Of a stretch of DNA of 64,000 bases, positions 8,342 to 16,477 are shown one piece after another (the stretch's first letter is position 1; each line of letters opens with the position of its first letter). This DNA comes from JAKZVK01 sp965261065 (GTDB lineage Bacteria > Acidobacteriota > Terriglobia > Bryobacterales > UBA6623), in NCBI GenBank assembly GCA_965261065.1, contig OZ253444.1, positions 558,001 through 622,000 on the forward strand, given 5' to 3'. The notes under the pieces were generated by a model that worked only from the letters and a program-made list of their open reading frames with translations, did not search any database and was not told where the DNA came from. The position numbers and the translations under genes were made by a program.

Positions 8342-9625
8342 CTATGGCGAGGGCCCCGAGCCGTACGGGCAAGCCGCCGCCTGATACAGATCAGCCGCCA
8401 TCGCGCGCGCCCAAAAGACTCGCGGCTTGCTGCGCCGCAGCGATGCCTTGAGATTGCGCGCAACAAAAACGTGGAAGAGATTAAAAGCCAGAAACACCGT
8501 CAACAGAAAGTTCTCGATCGCCGCGGGGTCGTGCTTATATACGTGGTCGGCGTGCCAGCCGTTGACTAACTCGTTGAAACCCTGATTCTCGATGTCCCAG
8601 CGTTGATGGCCCAACCTTACCACCCGCGCGGTCCGAACCTGCAGTGAGGAAAGGGTCGTCACCCACACCCACTCGCTGTGATGCGGATGCGGTTGGGAGT
8701 CGAGTTGCGAATACTGCTGCCAGCTCTCGACGGAACGAACCACCCGCAGCGGCTGCTGCACCTGCGGCCACGACACCAGGCCCTCGTGATCCCACCACTG
8801 GCAATCGCGACCTTGATAGTCGCCGCGTTGGGGCGCCGTGGTCGGCCACAGCCCTTGGACGTCTTGATAGAGGTTGCGGCGCTCGTCCTTGAGCACGATC
8901 ACGGCGTCTTTGCCATGCCCCAATAAGAAGTTGATAAACGGGGCGGTGGCGTAGAGAGCATCGGCCAACACGACGTCAAAGGCTCGCGGATAGGTATCGA
9001 GAACTCGCGCCAGCAAACGGTGCGCCGCGGCCATCTCGTCCTCGCCGGGCCGTTGCGGCTCGGCGTCGAGCAACAGTCGCAGCGGTTCGGAGCCGGGGGG
9101 CGCATCGGAGAGCAACAGCAGTGTGACTTGGCGATGGTAGTATTGCATCTGCTGGCCATCGCGGCGCTGCACGGTGCGCTTCAAGCATCCTCGACAGCAA
9201 CGGCGGTAGCTGGCGTGAGACTCATGGCCGTCGAGCACGGCCACGCCCAGCCCGCCGATCCCGGGCAGGGCCTTGTTGCGCTTGAGCCGTTCGTAGACGT
9301 GATGAATCGCTGCCCGCACCGCGGCGGCATCGAGCCGGCTGTAGACGCGCCCGAGGGTGTCGGCGCTGGGCATCTCGCGGCCCAACCACTGTTTCCAAAA
9401 CGGTGCGGGCGCTAGCGTCTCTAACGCGTTGAGGCTGCCCAGCCGTGTCCAGAACAGCACCAGCACCGACTGCAGCACCACCCGCGTCGGGATGCGCGGC
9501 CGCGGCCTGGTGTCGCCGACGGCGGCCAGCAGCGAGTCCCGCAGACCGTAGACCTTCTCGGCGTAGTGCAGCAGGCGTCGAAGAACGTCATTCCTCCCGG
9601 CGGCTTCGGAGCCGCTTCCATTCAC
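8342..9625 (-). CDS. IS4-type DDE transposase, IS copy 1
   Basis: About 427 residues from GTG 9625. It has an RNase H-like transposase core with likely catalytic residues D132 (VAVLDGHESHA), D222 (VVLADALYATAPF) and E346 (HQRWDIENQGFNEL), and a C-terminal region (ENFLLTVFLAFNLFHVFVARNLK) shared with IS4-superfamily enzymes. A cysteine cluster YRRCCRGC follows the first aspartate. The frame stays open upstream through the small ORF in another frame, but that part has no transposase character. The real start is therefore GTG 9625 (38-base overlap with the small ORF), or the two are joined by programmed frameshifting. The copy appears intact. Confidence 0.88.
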   Translation of the reverse strand: MNGSGSEAAGRNDVLRRLLHYAEKVYGLRDSLLAAVGDTRPRPRIPTRVVLQSVLVLFWTRLGSLNALETLAPAPFWKQWLGREMPSADTLGRVYSRLDAAAVRAAIHHVYERLKRNKALPGIGGLGVAVLDGHESHASYRRCCRGCLKRTVQRRDGQQMQYYHRQVTLLLLSDAPPGSEPLRLLLDAEPQRPGEDEMAAAHRLLARVLDTYPRAFDVVLADALYATAPFINFLLGHGKDAVIVLKDERRNLYQDVQGLWPTTAPQRGDYQGRDCQWWDHEGLVSWPQVQQPLRVVRSVESWQQYSQLDSQPHPHHSEWVWVTTLSSLQVRTARVVRLGHQRWDIENQGFNELVNGWHADHVYKHDPAAIENFLLTVFLAFNLFHVFVARNLKASLRRSKPRVFWARAMAADLYQAAACPYGSGPSP

Positions 9626-9926
9626 GCTCGGAGACCTCGTCGAGGAGCCGTTGGAGTTGCTGGTAGGCGGCCACGGCCTGGCGGACGCGGGCCTCCCAGT
9701 GGCGGGGCACAAACAGCTGCTGCAGTTGCCCTTGGCGATTCCGCACCAAATACAACGAGGCGTGAAGCTGACCGCGAGCACAGCGACAGGTGGGCTTGCC
9801 GCAGGTGCGTTGGCGGGGCGCCAGCGTGCCGTGCAGCAACCAGCGGCCATGGACGAGCTGCGCGATGCGGGAGCGGAGCCTACGTTCGGCATCCGAGAGA
9901 TGAGAGCGAGTGGGGGCCGCCTTCAT
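9588..9926 (-). CDS. IS accessory protein (DUF6788-like), copy 1
   Basis: 112 residues, first gene of the insertion sequence. It contains a compact RxRTCGKPTCRCARG motif (residues about 39-52), three cysteines spaced as in a small metal knuckle, followed by a basic, helical C-terminus (EREWKRLRSRREE). Similar short proteins precede transposases in related elements; their function is unknown. It might bind terminal DNA or serve as an N-terminal domain made by frameshifting into the transposase. It differs from copy 2 by at least one residue (Ala here, Asp there, in the QAVxxYQQ segment). ATG 9926 lies just downstream of the AT-rich leader. Confidence 0.75.
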   Translation of the reverse strand: MKAAPTRSHLSDAERRLRSRIAQLVHGRWLLHGTLAPRQRTCGKPTCRCARGQLHASLYLVRNRQGQLQQLFVPRHWEARVRQAVAAYQQLQRLLDEVSEREWKRLRSRREE

Positions 9927-10164
9927 GACTGGTATAATTAATATATATCAGAATAACACATGGGTCAAGTCCGCCGGGGGAATGCGAATCTGCTCGGACC
10001 TGGAGGACGAGCGAAAACACTTGCTAAATCAAATGTTTCCGACCCTCAAGAAATGTGGATGCGGAACCGCTGCCGGGTAGGGGTCACCCGCCGTGTTGAC
10101 CCCCCTCGCCCGGCTGAAGGGCTGGCTACAATGTTACCCGATCACCTCAATCGAGTCAGCCTTC

Positions 10165-11807
10165 ATGCCCAAAGTGACCAACCCTTCCCGCCGTAGCTTC
10201 CTCAGAGGCACGGCCCTTCCACCGCCGGAGGCATCCTGCCGGCGTTGCGTACCGCCGGCGAGCAGAAACTCAACGTCCTCTGGATCAGCGCCGAAGACAT
10301 CAGCCCCGACCTCGGTTGCTATGGCGACGGCTACGCCACCAGCCCGAACATCGACAAGCTCGCTACCGAAGGCGCTCGCTATACAGGGTGCTTCTCGATC
10401 TCCGGTGTCTGCGCGCCCAGCCGCTCGACCATCATCACCGGCATGTACCCGACGACGATCGGCACTATGCACATGCGCAGCCGCGCCGTCCCGCCGCCCT
10501 ACGTCAAATGCTTCCCCGAGTACCTGCGGGCGCAGGGCTACTACTGCACCAACAACTCGAAAACCGACTACCAGTTCGAGCCGCCTGTCACGGCCTGGGA
10601 CGAATCGAGCCGTGCGGCCCACTGGCGCAAGCGCCCCAAAGACCAGCCCTTCTTCTCCGTCTTCAACCTCACCGTCACGCACGAAAGCTGCATCCGCGAC
10701 GAGAAGGCCCGCCGGCAACGCGGCGCAGGTCGGGTCAAGCCCGAAGACCGCCACGACCCCGCCGAGGCCGCACTGCCGCCCTACTACCCCGACACACCGC
10801 TCGTCCGCCGCGACTGGGCCAACTACCACGACAACATCACCGCGATGGACATGCAGTTCGCCGACATCCTCGCCCAATTGGAGGAGGATGGACTCGCCTA
10901 CAACACTGTCGTGTTCTTCTTCGGCGATCACGGCCGCGGCCTGCCGCGCGCCAAGCGTTGGATCTATGATTCGGGGCTGCACGTGCCGCTGATCATCCGC
11001 TGGCCCGGCGTGATCGAAGCGGGCTCGGTCATCGAAGACTTGGTGAGCTTCATCGACTTCGGGCCGACGGTCTTATCAATCGCCGGGGTCGACGTGCCCG
11101 GCCACATGCAAGGCCAACCGTTCTTGGGCAGCCAAAAAGCCCCGCCGCGCGAGTACGTCTACGCCGCGCGCGACCGCATGGACGAAACCTACGACCTGAT
11201 CAGGGCCGTTCGCGACCGGCGCTACAAGTACCTGCGCAACTACATGCCCGAGAAGACCTACGCGCAAACCATCAACTACATGGAGCTGATGCCGACCACG
11301 CAGGAGTGGCGGCGTTTGCACGCCGAGGGCAAGCTCGAAGGGCCGCAGAAGATCTACTTCAGCGAATCGAAGCCGGTCGAGGAGCTTTACGACACCGAAG
11401 CCGACCCGCACGAAGTGGTCAACCTCGCCGATTCGCCTGAACACCAGGAGGTTCTGCTGCGGCTTCGCCGTGAGCACGAGCGGTGGCGCAAGGAGACCAA
11501 CGACCTCGGCCTCATATCCGAGCCCGAACTGCTGGAGCGCATGCGGCCCGGCGGGAAGTACGAGACGACCGCCACGCCGACGATCACGCCGGATGGCGGT
11601 TCGCACCGCGGCTCGGTCGGCGCCGAGATCGACTGTGCAACCGAAGGCGCGTCGATCGCCTACACCACCGACCGGGCGGAAAATGCCCACTGGAAGCTTT
11701 ACGCCGGTGAACTGACCCTCAACCGAACCGCCACCCTGCGGACGAAGGCCATCCGCATCGGCTTCAAGGAAAGCCCCGAAGCCGCGGCGTCGTTTCAGAT
11801 TGCGTAG
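10165..11807 (+). CDS. Tat-exported sulfatase, reading frame broken after the signal peptide
   Basis: Formylglycine-dependent sulfatase. ATG 10165 opens a twin-arginine signal, MPKVTNPSRRSFLRGTA, but the frame then leaves the enzyme. The mature protein is in another frame (GGILPALRTAGEQKLNVLW...), open to 11807. Adding one base to the CCC run at 10214-10216 would join them smoothly, so one base appears lost. The catalytic CAPSR motif is present (C56 if counted from TTG 10245), with the metal-binding ISAEDISPD segment near the N-terminus and FFFGDHGRG. The last 80 residues resemble a chitobiase/hexosaminidase C-terminal (CHB_HEX) domain. Most similar in layout to heparan N-sulfatase-like enzymes; substrate unknown. 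If the frameshift is real, the enzyme would be made, at best, without export from TTG 10245. Confidence 0.85.
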
Positions 11808-11861
11808 GCATCATCTCCAAGCCCGACGACGCGCCGGGGGCTTCCGCCTCACTTCCCTACC

Positions 11862-12611
11862 TCACTTGAGAGTGAAGTGGACGAAGATCTGCGTCACGAC
11901 CTCGACCGGTTCGCCGTTGAGCAGCGTGGGCCGGTAGCGCCATTGCTTGACCGCGTCCATGGCGGCGTTCACCAGTAGGACAGGGCCGTCGATCAATTGC
12001 AGGTTGCGGATGCGTCCATCGGTGCCGATGATCGCCTCGATCTTCACGGTACCCTGCACGCGAGCTTGGATTGCCATGCGGGGATAGGTAGGCGCCACCT
12101 TGCGCAGAAGCTTCGCCGCTTGGGGGGCGCTCCCGATCCGGATCTGCCGGGGCGCGGCAGGCTTCTTGCGTACCGGTTCGGGCGGCTTGGGCGGAGGGTG
12201 GTTCCTGAGAATGCTGCTAATCAGCGCCCCGATCTCACCGAGCGACCCCCCGGAAACCGATCCAGCGACACCGCGTATCGGGCTGTGGGCTGGGTCGAGC
12301 ACAGGTCCTTCCATTTGGTCATCCACGAGGGCAACCTGCTCGGGAATCGCGGACGGGGCTCGCAGCCCGTCGGTCTCGAACCGAGCCGGCGCAGCGGCCC
12401 GGGGGACCGCAGCGGGCGGGGAAGGCTCGGCGCGAGCCGGCGGCGGCGCTAACAACACGCGCAACCATCCATGGGTCGGAAGCTCGGGCGTGGAAAGAAG
12501 CGGAATCAGAACGGCGATCAGTAGGGCTAGGCTTTGGCCGAGGAAAGAGACGGCCACGGTCCAGGGCTTGCGCGAGTCGGCATCGTTGTCGACAAGGAGT
12601 CCATCGAACAT
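11862..12611 (-). CDS. tonB: TonB-like energy transducer
   Basis: 249 residues: a short cytoplasmic N-terminus, one membrane helix (about 21-40, VSFLGQSLALLIAVLIPLL), a long proline- and alanine-rich periplasmic stretch (PPPARAEPSPPAAVPRAAAP; PPPKPPEPVRKKPAAP), and a C-terminal TonB domain with KVAPTYPRMAIQARVQGTVKIEAIIGT and WRYRP. It would couple inner-membrane proton motive force, via ExbB/ExbD, to outer-membrane receptors. No exbBD or receptor lies nearby. The ATG at 12611 is preceded by GGGAGGA at good spacing. Acidobacteria carry many such paralogues, so its specific receptor is unknown. Confidence 0.9.
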   Translation of the reverse strand: MFDGLLVDNDADSRKPWTVAVSFLGQSLALLIAVLIPLLSTPELPTHGWLRVLLAPPPARAEPSPPAAVPRAAAPARFETDGLRAPSAIPEQVALVDDQMEGPVLDPAHSPIRGVAGSVSGGSLGEIGALISSILRNHPPPKPPEPVRKKPAAPRQIRIGSAPQAAKLLRKVAPTYPRMAIQARVQGTVKIEAIIGTDGRIRNLQLIDGPVLLVNAAMDAVKQWRYRPTLLNGEPVEVVTQIFVHFTLK

Positions 12612-12771
12612 AAATCCTCCCGGGCAGGACTTCCCTCGGATCTTTCAGCCCGAGCGGAAGCCCGCCTGTTAGTTGTCGAAAACAGCCGGCTGTTTCGTGT
12701 GAAGCGCTTACCTGCTGTAGACACCGGTGCGCGTTTGGAAGTTCCCGCGGCGTGCAGCGCAAATCCCGATG

Positions 12772-12880
12772 GTAGGGGCCCGCCCCCGTGCCAGCCCGCT
12801 CTCAGAGCGACGGTCAATGAATCGCGACGCGCCAGTCGTAGCCCCGGCAGCGCCGGGCGGGCACCGGGGCCCGCCCCTAC
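12772..12880. repeat. Inverted-repeat element, GTAGGGGC type, copy 1
   Basis: A 109-bp non-coding element whose two ends are imperfect inverted repeats of about 26 bp beginning GTAGGGGC; the right end reads GCCCCTAC. It is related to 26879-26992, which has the same ends and a different centre. It lies between the start of tonB and the end of the arylsulfatase gene. MITE- or REP-like; no open frame. Confidence 0.75.
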
Positions 12881-12898
12881 GACATTGGCATATGCAGG

Positions 12899-14629
12899 CT
12901 AGAGCTTCTTCACGTCGACGTACTTCACGCCGACGGTCTTGCCGCCGCGGACGAGCCTCGCCTCGAGCAGGCCCGGCCCAGGCCTCAGCGTCACGTTTGC
13001 GAACGTCACTGACTCGCCGCCGCGCGTGAACGACTTGCTCTGCTTGGCGTCGCCTAGCTTGAACTCAGCGCGGCCGGCAGTCTCTTGTTGCGGGAAGCGA
13101 AAGCGGATCTCGTATTCGCCCGGCGACGCGACCTCGATCTCCCAATAGCCCAAGTTCTGGTCACCGTAGCCGTCGGGACCGACGATGCGCCAGTCCTGGC
13201 GGGTGAGGATGACGGGGTTCTCGTGCTCGGTCCCCAGCGGAATCTTGGGCGGATCGTACCCGCGTGTCGAAGACACGTCGTCGAACCACGCCTCGTAGCC
13301 TGCCTTCAGGCGCGCAACGATGTCGGGTTCTTGCTCTGCGAGGTTGTTCTGCTCACCCACGTCGGCTTCGAGATCGTACAGTTCGAACACGGGTTTGGCG
13401 GGCATCGGTTGGCCGAAGCTCCTCGGTTGCACGAGCTTGTAGTGCTGCGTGACTGCCGCGAAGTTGCGGTAGCGCTGCGGCTCGTTGCCACGGTGCGATT
13501 GCAGGTACAGCGTCCGCTCCGCCACCGGCGCGTTCGCGTCGAGCAACCGCGGCAGCAAACTCACGCCGTCGACCTGGTGGTCGGCCGGGAGGGCCACGCC
13601 GGCCGCTTCGAGCATCGTCGGCAGCACATCGATGTGGGCGGCAATACGCTCTTCGGTGCGCGGTTCGAGCTTCGCCGGCCAACGCACCAGGAACGGCACG
13701 CGAATGCCGCCTTCGTACACACTAGCCTTCTGGTCCCGCAGGCCCGCCGTGAAGCGCTGCGTGGTGGGACCGTTGTCGGTCATGAAAACGAAGATCGTGT
13801 TCTCGGCCAGGCCCAGCCGGTCGAGGCGATCGAGCAGCCGGTCGACGTTCTCGTCGATGTTGGTGATCATGCCGTAGATGCGCGCGTCCTTGTCGTTGAG
13901 CCCCTTCGCTCGGTATGGCTCGATGTACGGCTCCGGCACGTCGTAGGGCGAGTGGGGTGCGTTCGTCGGGATGTAAGCGAAGAAGGGCTGGTCGCGGCTC
14001 TGCTCGATGAACATCATCGCCGTGTTGAAGAAGATGTCGGTGCAGTAGCCCGCGTAGGGCTTCTGCTGGCCGTTGAGCTGCAGGATGGGGTCGAAGTAAC
14101 TCGTCCCGGGCGGATCGGAGGGCTGCCCGATGCCGCCTCCCTTGTGGACCAACGCTTCCTGAAAACCTTGGTCGATGGCCCGCAGCGGGTAGTTGTCGCC
14201 GAGGTGCCATTTGCCGAAGATGCCCGTCCGGTAGCCCGCGTCGCCGAGCATCTCGGCCAACGTAACCTCGTCGGAATGCATCATGGCCCGCCCGATGTAG
14301 GTATCAACGACGCCGGTGCGGTAGTTGTAGCGCCCGGTCATCAGGCTGGCGCGCGTGGGGGCACAGACGGGCGACACGTAAAAGCGCGTGAAGTCGACGC
14401 TCTCGCCGGCGAGCCGGTCGAGGTTGGGTGTCTGCAAGATGTCGTCGCCGCGCGAACCGAGCTGCGCCCAGCCCTGGTCGTCGGTGATGATCAGGACGAT
14501 GTTCGGCGGCCGCTCGGTGGGCGTCTCTTCCTCCGCCGCACCACAGCCGGAGAAGACCACCGGCAAGAAGGCAAGCGACAGCAGGCCGGCCATACGGGCC
14601 CGGTAGAAGCGGTGTTTCCGTTTAGGCAT
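12899..14629 (-). CDS. Arylsulfatase A-type lipoprotein
   Basis: 576 residues. A lipoprotein signal ends in VVFSGC (lipid Cys 29), placing the enzyme at the periplasmic face of a membrane. The sulfatase core has IVLIITDDQGW (metal-binding aspartates), the formylglycine motif CAPTR with C89 to R93, GKWHLGD, and DNGPTT. The last roughly 130 residues form a beta-rich appendage (YWEIEVASPGEYEIRFRFP) like a small carbohydrate- or protein-interaction domain. The frame is intact, unlike the neighbouring sulfatase. A sulfatase-maturing enzyme is not in the window. Substrate (sulfated polysaccharide or aryl ester) cannot be decided. ATG 14629 is chosen because it gives a basic n-region MPKRKHRFYRAR. 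Confidence 0.9.
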   Translation of the reverse strand: MPKRKHRFYRARMAGLLSLAFLPVVFSGCGAAEEETPTERPPNIVLIITDDQGWAQLGSRGDDILQTPNLDRLAGESVDFTRFYVSPVCAPTRASLMTGRYNYRTGVVDTYIGRAMMHSDEVTLAEMLGDAGYRTGIFGKWHLGDNYPLRAIDQGFQEALVHKGGGIGQPSDPPGTSYFDPILQLNGQQKPYAGYCTDIFFNTAMMFIEQSRDQPFFAYIPTNAPHSPYDVPEPYIEPYRAKGLNDKDARIYGMITNIDENVDRLLDRLDRLGLAENTIFVFMTDNGPTTQRFTAGLRDQKASVYEGGIRVPFLVRWPAKLEPRTEERIAAHIDVLPTMLEAAGVALPADHQVDGVSLLPRLLDANAPVAERTLYLQSHRGNEPQRYRNFAAVTQHYKLVQPRSFGQPMPAKPVFELYDLEADVGEQNNLAEQEPDIVARLKAGYEAWFDDVSSTRGYDPPKIPLGTEHENPVILTRQDWRIVGPDGYGDQNLGYWEIEVASPGEYEIRFRFPQQETAGRAEFKLGDAKQSKSFTRGGESVTFANVTLRPGPGLLEARLVRGGKTVGVKYVDVKKL

Positions 14630-14826
14630 GGAGACTAATCACAAAGAACATCTGGCAAGAAAAGGGGGCCGTTGGGATGGCGTGTCCAAGCGTTCGCCGA
14701 CGGAGCAGGAGACGTCGTTTCACGGCTGAGGCGTCTACGCTCCGCCTAAGGCAGGGGTGGGTGTAGTGTAGTGGGCCCGCCGCAACCGCAATTGGCGTCA
14801 GTGTAGTAGCACCCGGCGGCACCGTG

Positions 14827-15183
14827 CTAGACCCACTTCAAGGCGCCCTGCCGGAAGATCCAAACGTACCCGACGATCAAGATGCCCAGGAACACCAGCA
14901 TCTCGATCAGGCCGAACAGCCCCAGCACGTGGTACTGGATGGCCCAAGGGATGAGGAAGATCGTTTCGACGTCAAAGATGACGAACAGGATGGCGACGAG
15001 GTAGAAACGAATCGAGTAGCGTCCGCGGGTATCGGTGTCGACGGGGATGCCGCACTCATAGGCTTCGAGCTTGGTCTTGTTCGGCGCGCTAGGCCGCACC
15101 AGCTTGGCCGCGAGCAGCGTCACCACGGGGAACGCGATCGCGATCACCAGAAAGACGAAGATTGGGATGTAACCGCGCGGCAT
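14827..15183 (-). CDS. nuoA: NADH-quinone oxidoreductase subunit A
   Basis: 118 residues with three membrane helices and the family hallmark KLEAYECGIP followed by RYSIRFYLVAILFVIFDVETIFLIPWA, which includes the conserved cysteine and the FDVE acidic cluster of the complex I proton-channel entrance. It belongs to the membrane arm of complex I. Elsewhere nuoA heads a nuoA-N operon, but here the next genes on this strand are a sulfatase and TonB, so this is an orphan copy. The ATG at 15183 has no clear Shine-Dalgarno sequence. Confidence 0.93.
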   Translation of the reverse strand: MPRGYIPIFVFLVIAIAFPVVTLLAAKLVRPSAPNKTKLEAYECGIPVDTDTRGRYSIRFYLVAILFVIFDVETIFLIPWAIQYHVLGLFGLIEMLVFLGILIVGYVWIFRQGALKWV

Positions 15184-15323
15184 AGGTCACCAATATAACA
15201 TGGGCGGCAGGTACGACTGAGCGTGGACTTCCGTCGGCGCCGCGCCGGAGTGGACGCAGCGGTCCACCCCTACACCGTAAACCGTTGCCTGGATAGGGTT
15301 ATCTTGTAGCCTACGAGCCTCCG

Positions 15324-16004
15324 ATGAACGCGGCGCTTATCATTCCGGCTCTGAACGAGGAGCAATCGATTGGCCGCGTGCTCGATGAGATCCCGGCGGG
15401 GCTCTACTCGACGGTCTTCGTGGTGGACAACGGTTCGAGCGACCGTACGGCGGAAGTTGCCGAGGCTCACGGGGCGCGCGTTCTCGTCGAGCCCCGGCGG
15501 GGTTACGGCAACGCTTGTTTACGCGCCATGGCGGAGTTGGTCCCAGAGACCAACATCGTCGTGTTCATGGACGGTGATGGCGGCGACGTCGCCGGGGAAG
15601 CCGGCGGGCTGATCGACCCCATCGCCCGCGGCGAGGCGGACTTCGTCCTCGGCTCGCGTGAGTTGGGCGTGGCGGAGCCGGGTGCTCTGAGCCCTCATCA
15701 ACGATTCGGAAACCGGTTGATCACTTCGCTGATTCGGCTTTTCCACGGGCAAAGGTATACCGACTTGGGACCGTTTCGCGCCATCCGCGCTTCGAGCCTC
15801 GCCTCGCTCGGCATGCAGGACCCCAGCTACGGCTGGACCGCCGAGATGCAGATCAAGGCCGTCAAGAAGGGGCTGCGTGTTGTGGAGGTTCCCGTCTCCT
15901 ATCGCCGGCGGCTCCAGGGGGCGAGCAAGGTGTCGGGATCGATTCGGGGCAGTATCGGCGCGGGTATCAAGATTCTGTGGACGGTGGCCAAGCTCGCCCG
16001 ATAA
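15324..16004 (+). CDS. Family 2 glycosyltransferase (dolichyl-phosphate-mannose synthase-like)
   Basis: 226-residue GT-A enzyme: IIPALNEEQSIGRVLDEIP at the N-terminus, VVDNGSSDRTAE, and a metal-binding DGD at 83-85 in FMDGDGGD. GWTAEMQIKAVKKG and VPVSYRRRLQGASKVSG match the DPM1/polyprenyl-phosphate sugar transferase branch. No membrane domain is attached. It would move a sugar from a nucleotide donor to a polyprenyl-phosphate or other lipid carrier; acceptor unknown. ATG 15324 begins the conserved strand, so the start is secure. It is transcribed away from nuoA and has no operon partner. Confidence 0.85.
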   Translation: MNAALIIPALNEEQSIGRVLDEIPAGLYSTVFVVDNGSSDRTAEVAEAHGARVLVEPRRGYGNACLRAMAELVPETNIVVFMDGDGGDVAGEAGGLIDPIARGEADFVLGSRELGVAEPGALSPHQRFGNRLITSLIRLFHGQRYTDLGPFRAIRASSLASLGMQDPSYGWTAEMQIKAVKKGLRVVEVPVSYRRRLQGASKVSGSIRGSIGAGIKILWTVAKLAR

Positions 16005-16477
16005 CTTAGCGATGGGGCTTGGTCGGGGCGGTCAGCTCTCGACGAGCTCTAAGAGTTCCGGTCCATGCGGACTCAGCGACTCCAGCTACAGCTACAGCTA
16101 CGATGAGCGTGACCGTGACCGAAGCGACGTGCCTCGTCAAGACGGAATCCTGTTATGCGGCTGTGTTTGACACAGCCTCGCCTGCTTACATGAAAGGTTT
16201 GCTGACCTCGGAGCTCGCGCAAGCTGCAGCGAGAGGGACACCGCATGAGTACCCGAAGGGCTGGCAGTTCAGGTTCGACGCGCGGCTGTCTCAGCGGGCG
16301 GCAGCAGGTGAGTTGCTCGCCTGGCTCCTTCTTTTCGACGGAGTCTTCAAGGCGCAACTTTCCGTTGTACCCACGATTCCAGAGCCTTCCGCGGTGAGGA
16401 CGAACGACAACTCAGGCTACGGAGATTCAGTTGCAGACCTGCTCTTCAACCGGAGTGATTGGGTCTTGATGCGGCTG
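16005..16477. other. Intergenic region without a supported gene
   Basis: 473 bp between the glycosyltransferase and the convergent LysR gene. It includes a short run of tandem CAGCTA units (around 16084-16100) and a TGACCG tandem. Open frames exist on both strands, but none has a recognisable domain or a convincing ribosome-binding site. No structured RNA was recognised. Confidence 0.5.

Larger units (their letters stand above)
8130..10072 (-). mobile_element. Complete insertion sequence, copy 1 (DDE transposase plus small zinc-motif ORF)
   Basis: A 1,943-bp element with terminal inverted repeats CAGCGATTCCGCA (left end) and CAGCGGTTCCGCA (right end, complement), 12 of 13 matching. It is flanked by a perfect 9-bp target duplication, CCGGGTAGG, at 8121-8129 and 10073-10081. 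It is the inverted, almost identical partner of 46009-47951 (position x here equals 56081-x there); comparing translations finds only about four single-base differences. It carries two overlapping genes and an AT-rich leader (about 9930-9960) that probably holds the transposase promoter. It sits in the divergent space between the propeller gene at 6640 and the sulfatase at 10165. Confidence 0.95.

Noticed and set aside
9960..10196. Open frame running out of IS copy 1 (MGQVRRGNANLLGPG...)
   Set aside because: It recurs in copy 2 only up to the IS end, has no domain and lies in the non-coding leader of the element.
13085..14638. 517-codon open frame on the plus strand opposite the arylsulfatase
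   Set aside because: Antisense shadow of a GC-rich conserved gene: low complexity, rich in Arg/Val/Gly, no domain, while the minus strand encodes a complete sulfatase.
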